Below, in pieces: positions 63,507 to 64,000 of a DNA stretch of 64,000 nt. Under the pieces are notes generated by a model. That model did not search any database. It was not told the DNA's origin and saw only the letters and a list, made by a program, of their open reading frames with translations. Position 1 is the stretch's first letter; every line of letters begins with the position of its first letter. The stretch comes from Rhizobium sp. Root483D2. GTDB taxonomy: Bacteria > Pseudomonadota > Alphaproteobacteria > Rhizobiales > Rhizobiaceae. Both the position numbers and the translations under genes were made by a program. The stretch covers positions 395,958-459,957 of the forward strand of contig NZ_LMFB01000019.1 of the NCBI RefSeq assembly GCF_001426685.1. The letters run 5' to 3'.

Positions 63507-64000
63507 CTAATCCTGTTTTTTCGCGTGTTTGGCAAGAGGGTGATGGTTTTGGACCAGCTGATGCAGCCGTTCTTCCAGCACATGGGTATAGATTTGTGTC
63601 GTTGAAATGTCCGAATGTCCGAGAAGTTCCTGCACGGCGCGAAGGTCGGCGCCATTGGCAAGCAGATGGCTGGCAAAGGCATGGCGCAGCACATGCGGCG
63701 AGATCGCCGCAACGCGGATGCCGGCGCGGGCGGCGAGATCCTTCAAGTCGCGGGCAAAAACCTGCCGCGGCAGGTAACCCGCCTTGCCGGAGGAGGGAAA
63801 GAGCCACGGGCTTTCCGGCGGCGGCGTTTTCTGCGCGGCATTGTCGCTGGCCATCGCCGTGCCATAGGCCTGCATCGCGCGGATCGCCGAATGCGACAGC
63901 GGCACCATGCGCTCCTTGTTGCCCTTGCCGCGAACGACGAGAAAACGGCCGTTCTGGGCAAGCACGGAGGCCGGTAGCGATACGAGCTCGCTGACGCGCA
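63507..64000 (-). CDS. xerD: Site-specific tyrosine recombinase XerD, C-terminal part (5' end outside window)
   Basis: The frame enters from the right edge and ends at 63507. The visible part carries the tyrosine-recombinase catalytic residues: the Arg of LRVSELVSL, Lys in [17 protein letters not shown] and [14 protein letters not shown] with the nucleophilic Tyr. XerC/XerD resolve chromosome dimers at dif. XerD is favoured over XerC because of the sequence style and accA context. An insert or long loop ([15 protein letters not shown]) is longer than in E. coli. Confidence 0.88.
   Translation of the reverse strand, partial: RVSELVSLPASVLAQNGRFLVVRGKGNKERMVPLSHSAIRAMQAYGTAMASDNAAQKTPPPESPWLFPSSGKAGYLPRQVFARDLKDLAARAGIRVAAISPHVLRHAFASHLLANGADLRAVQELLGHSDISTTQIYTHVLEERLHQLVQNHHPLAKHAKKQD

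Overview
The window looks like chromosomal DNA from an alphaproteobacterium of the Rhizobiaceae (Agrobacterium/Rhizobium type). This is inferred from gene content and order: ctrA/chpT/sciP cell-cycle genes, an RpoH with a QKRLFFNLR box, sqdBDC sulfolipid genes, Omp25-like porins, a Ku-LigD pair, GANTC (CcrM) sites and high GC. Most of it is conserved housekeeping sequence with short gaps and overlapping start/stop codons. I see no transposase, prophage, CRISPR array or rRNA. There is one tRNA.

Layout. 1-3.4 kb: end of ruvC, then ruvA and ruvB. The ruvCAB cluster is split by two different AbrB-PIN (VapBC-type) toxin-antitoxin modules, both joined by ATGA overlaps to the following ruv gene; this is the most unusual arrangement in the window. 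3.4-4.8 kb: Tat-type phosphoesterase and Nudix hydrolase. 4.9-7.9 kb (minus): sqdC, sqdD, sqdB for sulfoquinovosyl diacylglycerol. 8-12.3 kb: YbgC thioesterase, then a small gene, ku and ligD (NHEJ, minus). 12.6-19.1 kb: tolQRAB-pal and cpoB, with an opposite-strand alpha/beta hydrolase between pal and cpoB. 19.1-24.3 kb: tilS, ftsH (probable RpoH promoter), glmM. 24.5-26.3 kb: two paralogous porin-like proteins. 26.3-29.3 kb: serC-serA with a candidate leader RNA.

29.4-41.5 kb: acetyltransferase, EamA transporter, purA, a large Pro/Glu/Ala-rich membrane protein, rpoH, small envelope or unknown proteins, an RluD-type pseudouridine synthase, a SpoU methyltransferase, a coiled-coil membrane protein and an EipA-like protein. 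41.8-45.9 kb is a cell-cycle cluster: chpT, an atypical receiver protein, ctrA (GANTC-rich upstream region), a FliJ-like gene and sciP, with a pqiA-like gene broken by one amber codon in between. 46.4-48.8 kb: LuxR-type regulator, mnmA, tRNA-Met(CAU). 49.2-50.9 kb: an unrecognised hydrolase-plus-repeat protein. 50.9-55.3 kb: AraC regulator divergent from an alcohol dehydrogenase with 21-bp-spaced direct repeats between them, a small secreted protein, Lrp regulator and M20 amidohydrolase. 55.5-58.6 kb: D,D-carboxypeptidase, His-rich COG0523 GTPase, DUF930-like protein. 58.6-64 kb (minus): ECF42-like sigma factor with its DGPF partner, TusA, L,D-transpeptidase-like lipoprotein, accA and the end of xerD.

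Taken together the genes serve recombination and repair (ruv, Ku/LigD, XerD), envelope construction (Tol-Pal, porins, GlmM, D,D- and L,D-peptidoglycan enzymes, sulfolipid, EipA), proteostasis (RpoH, FtsH), CtrA-based cell-cycle control, serine and purine synthesis, and RNA modification.
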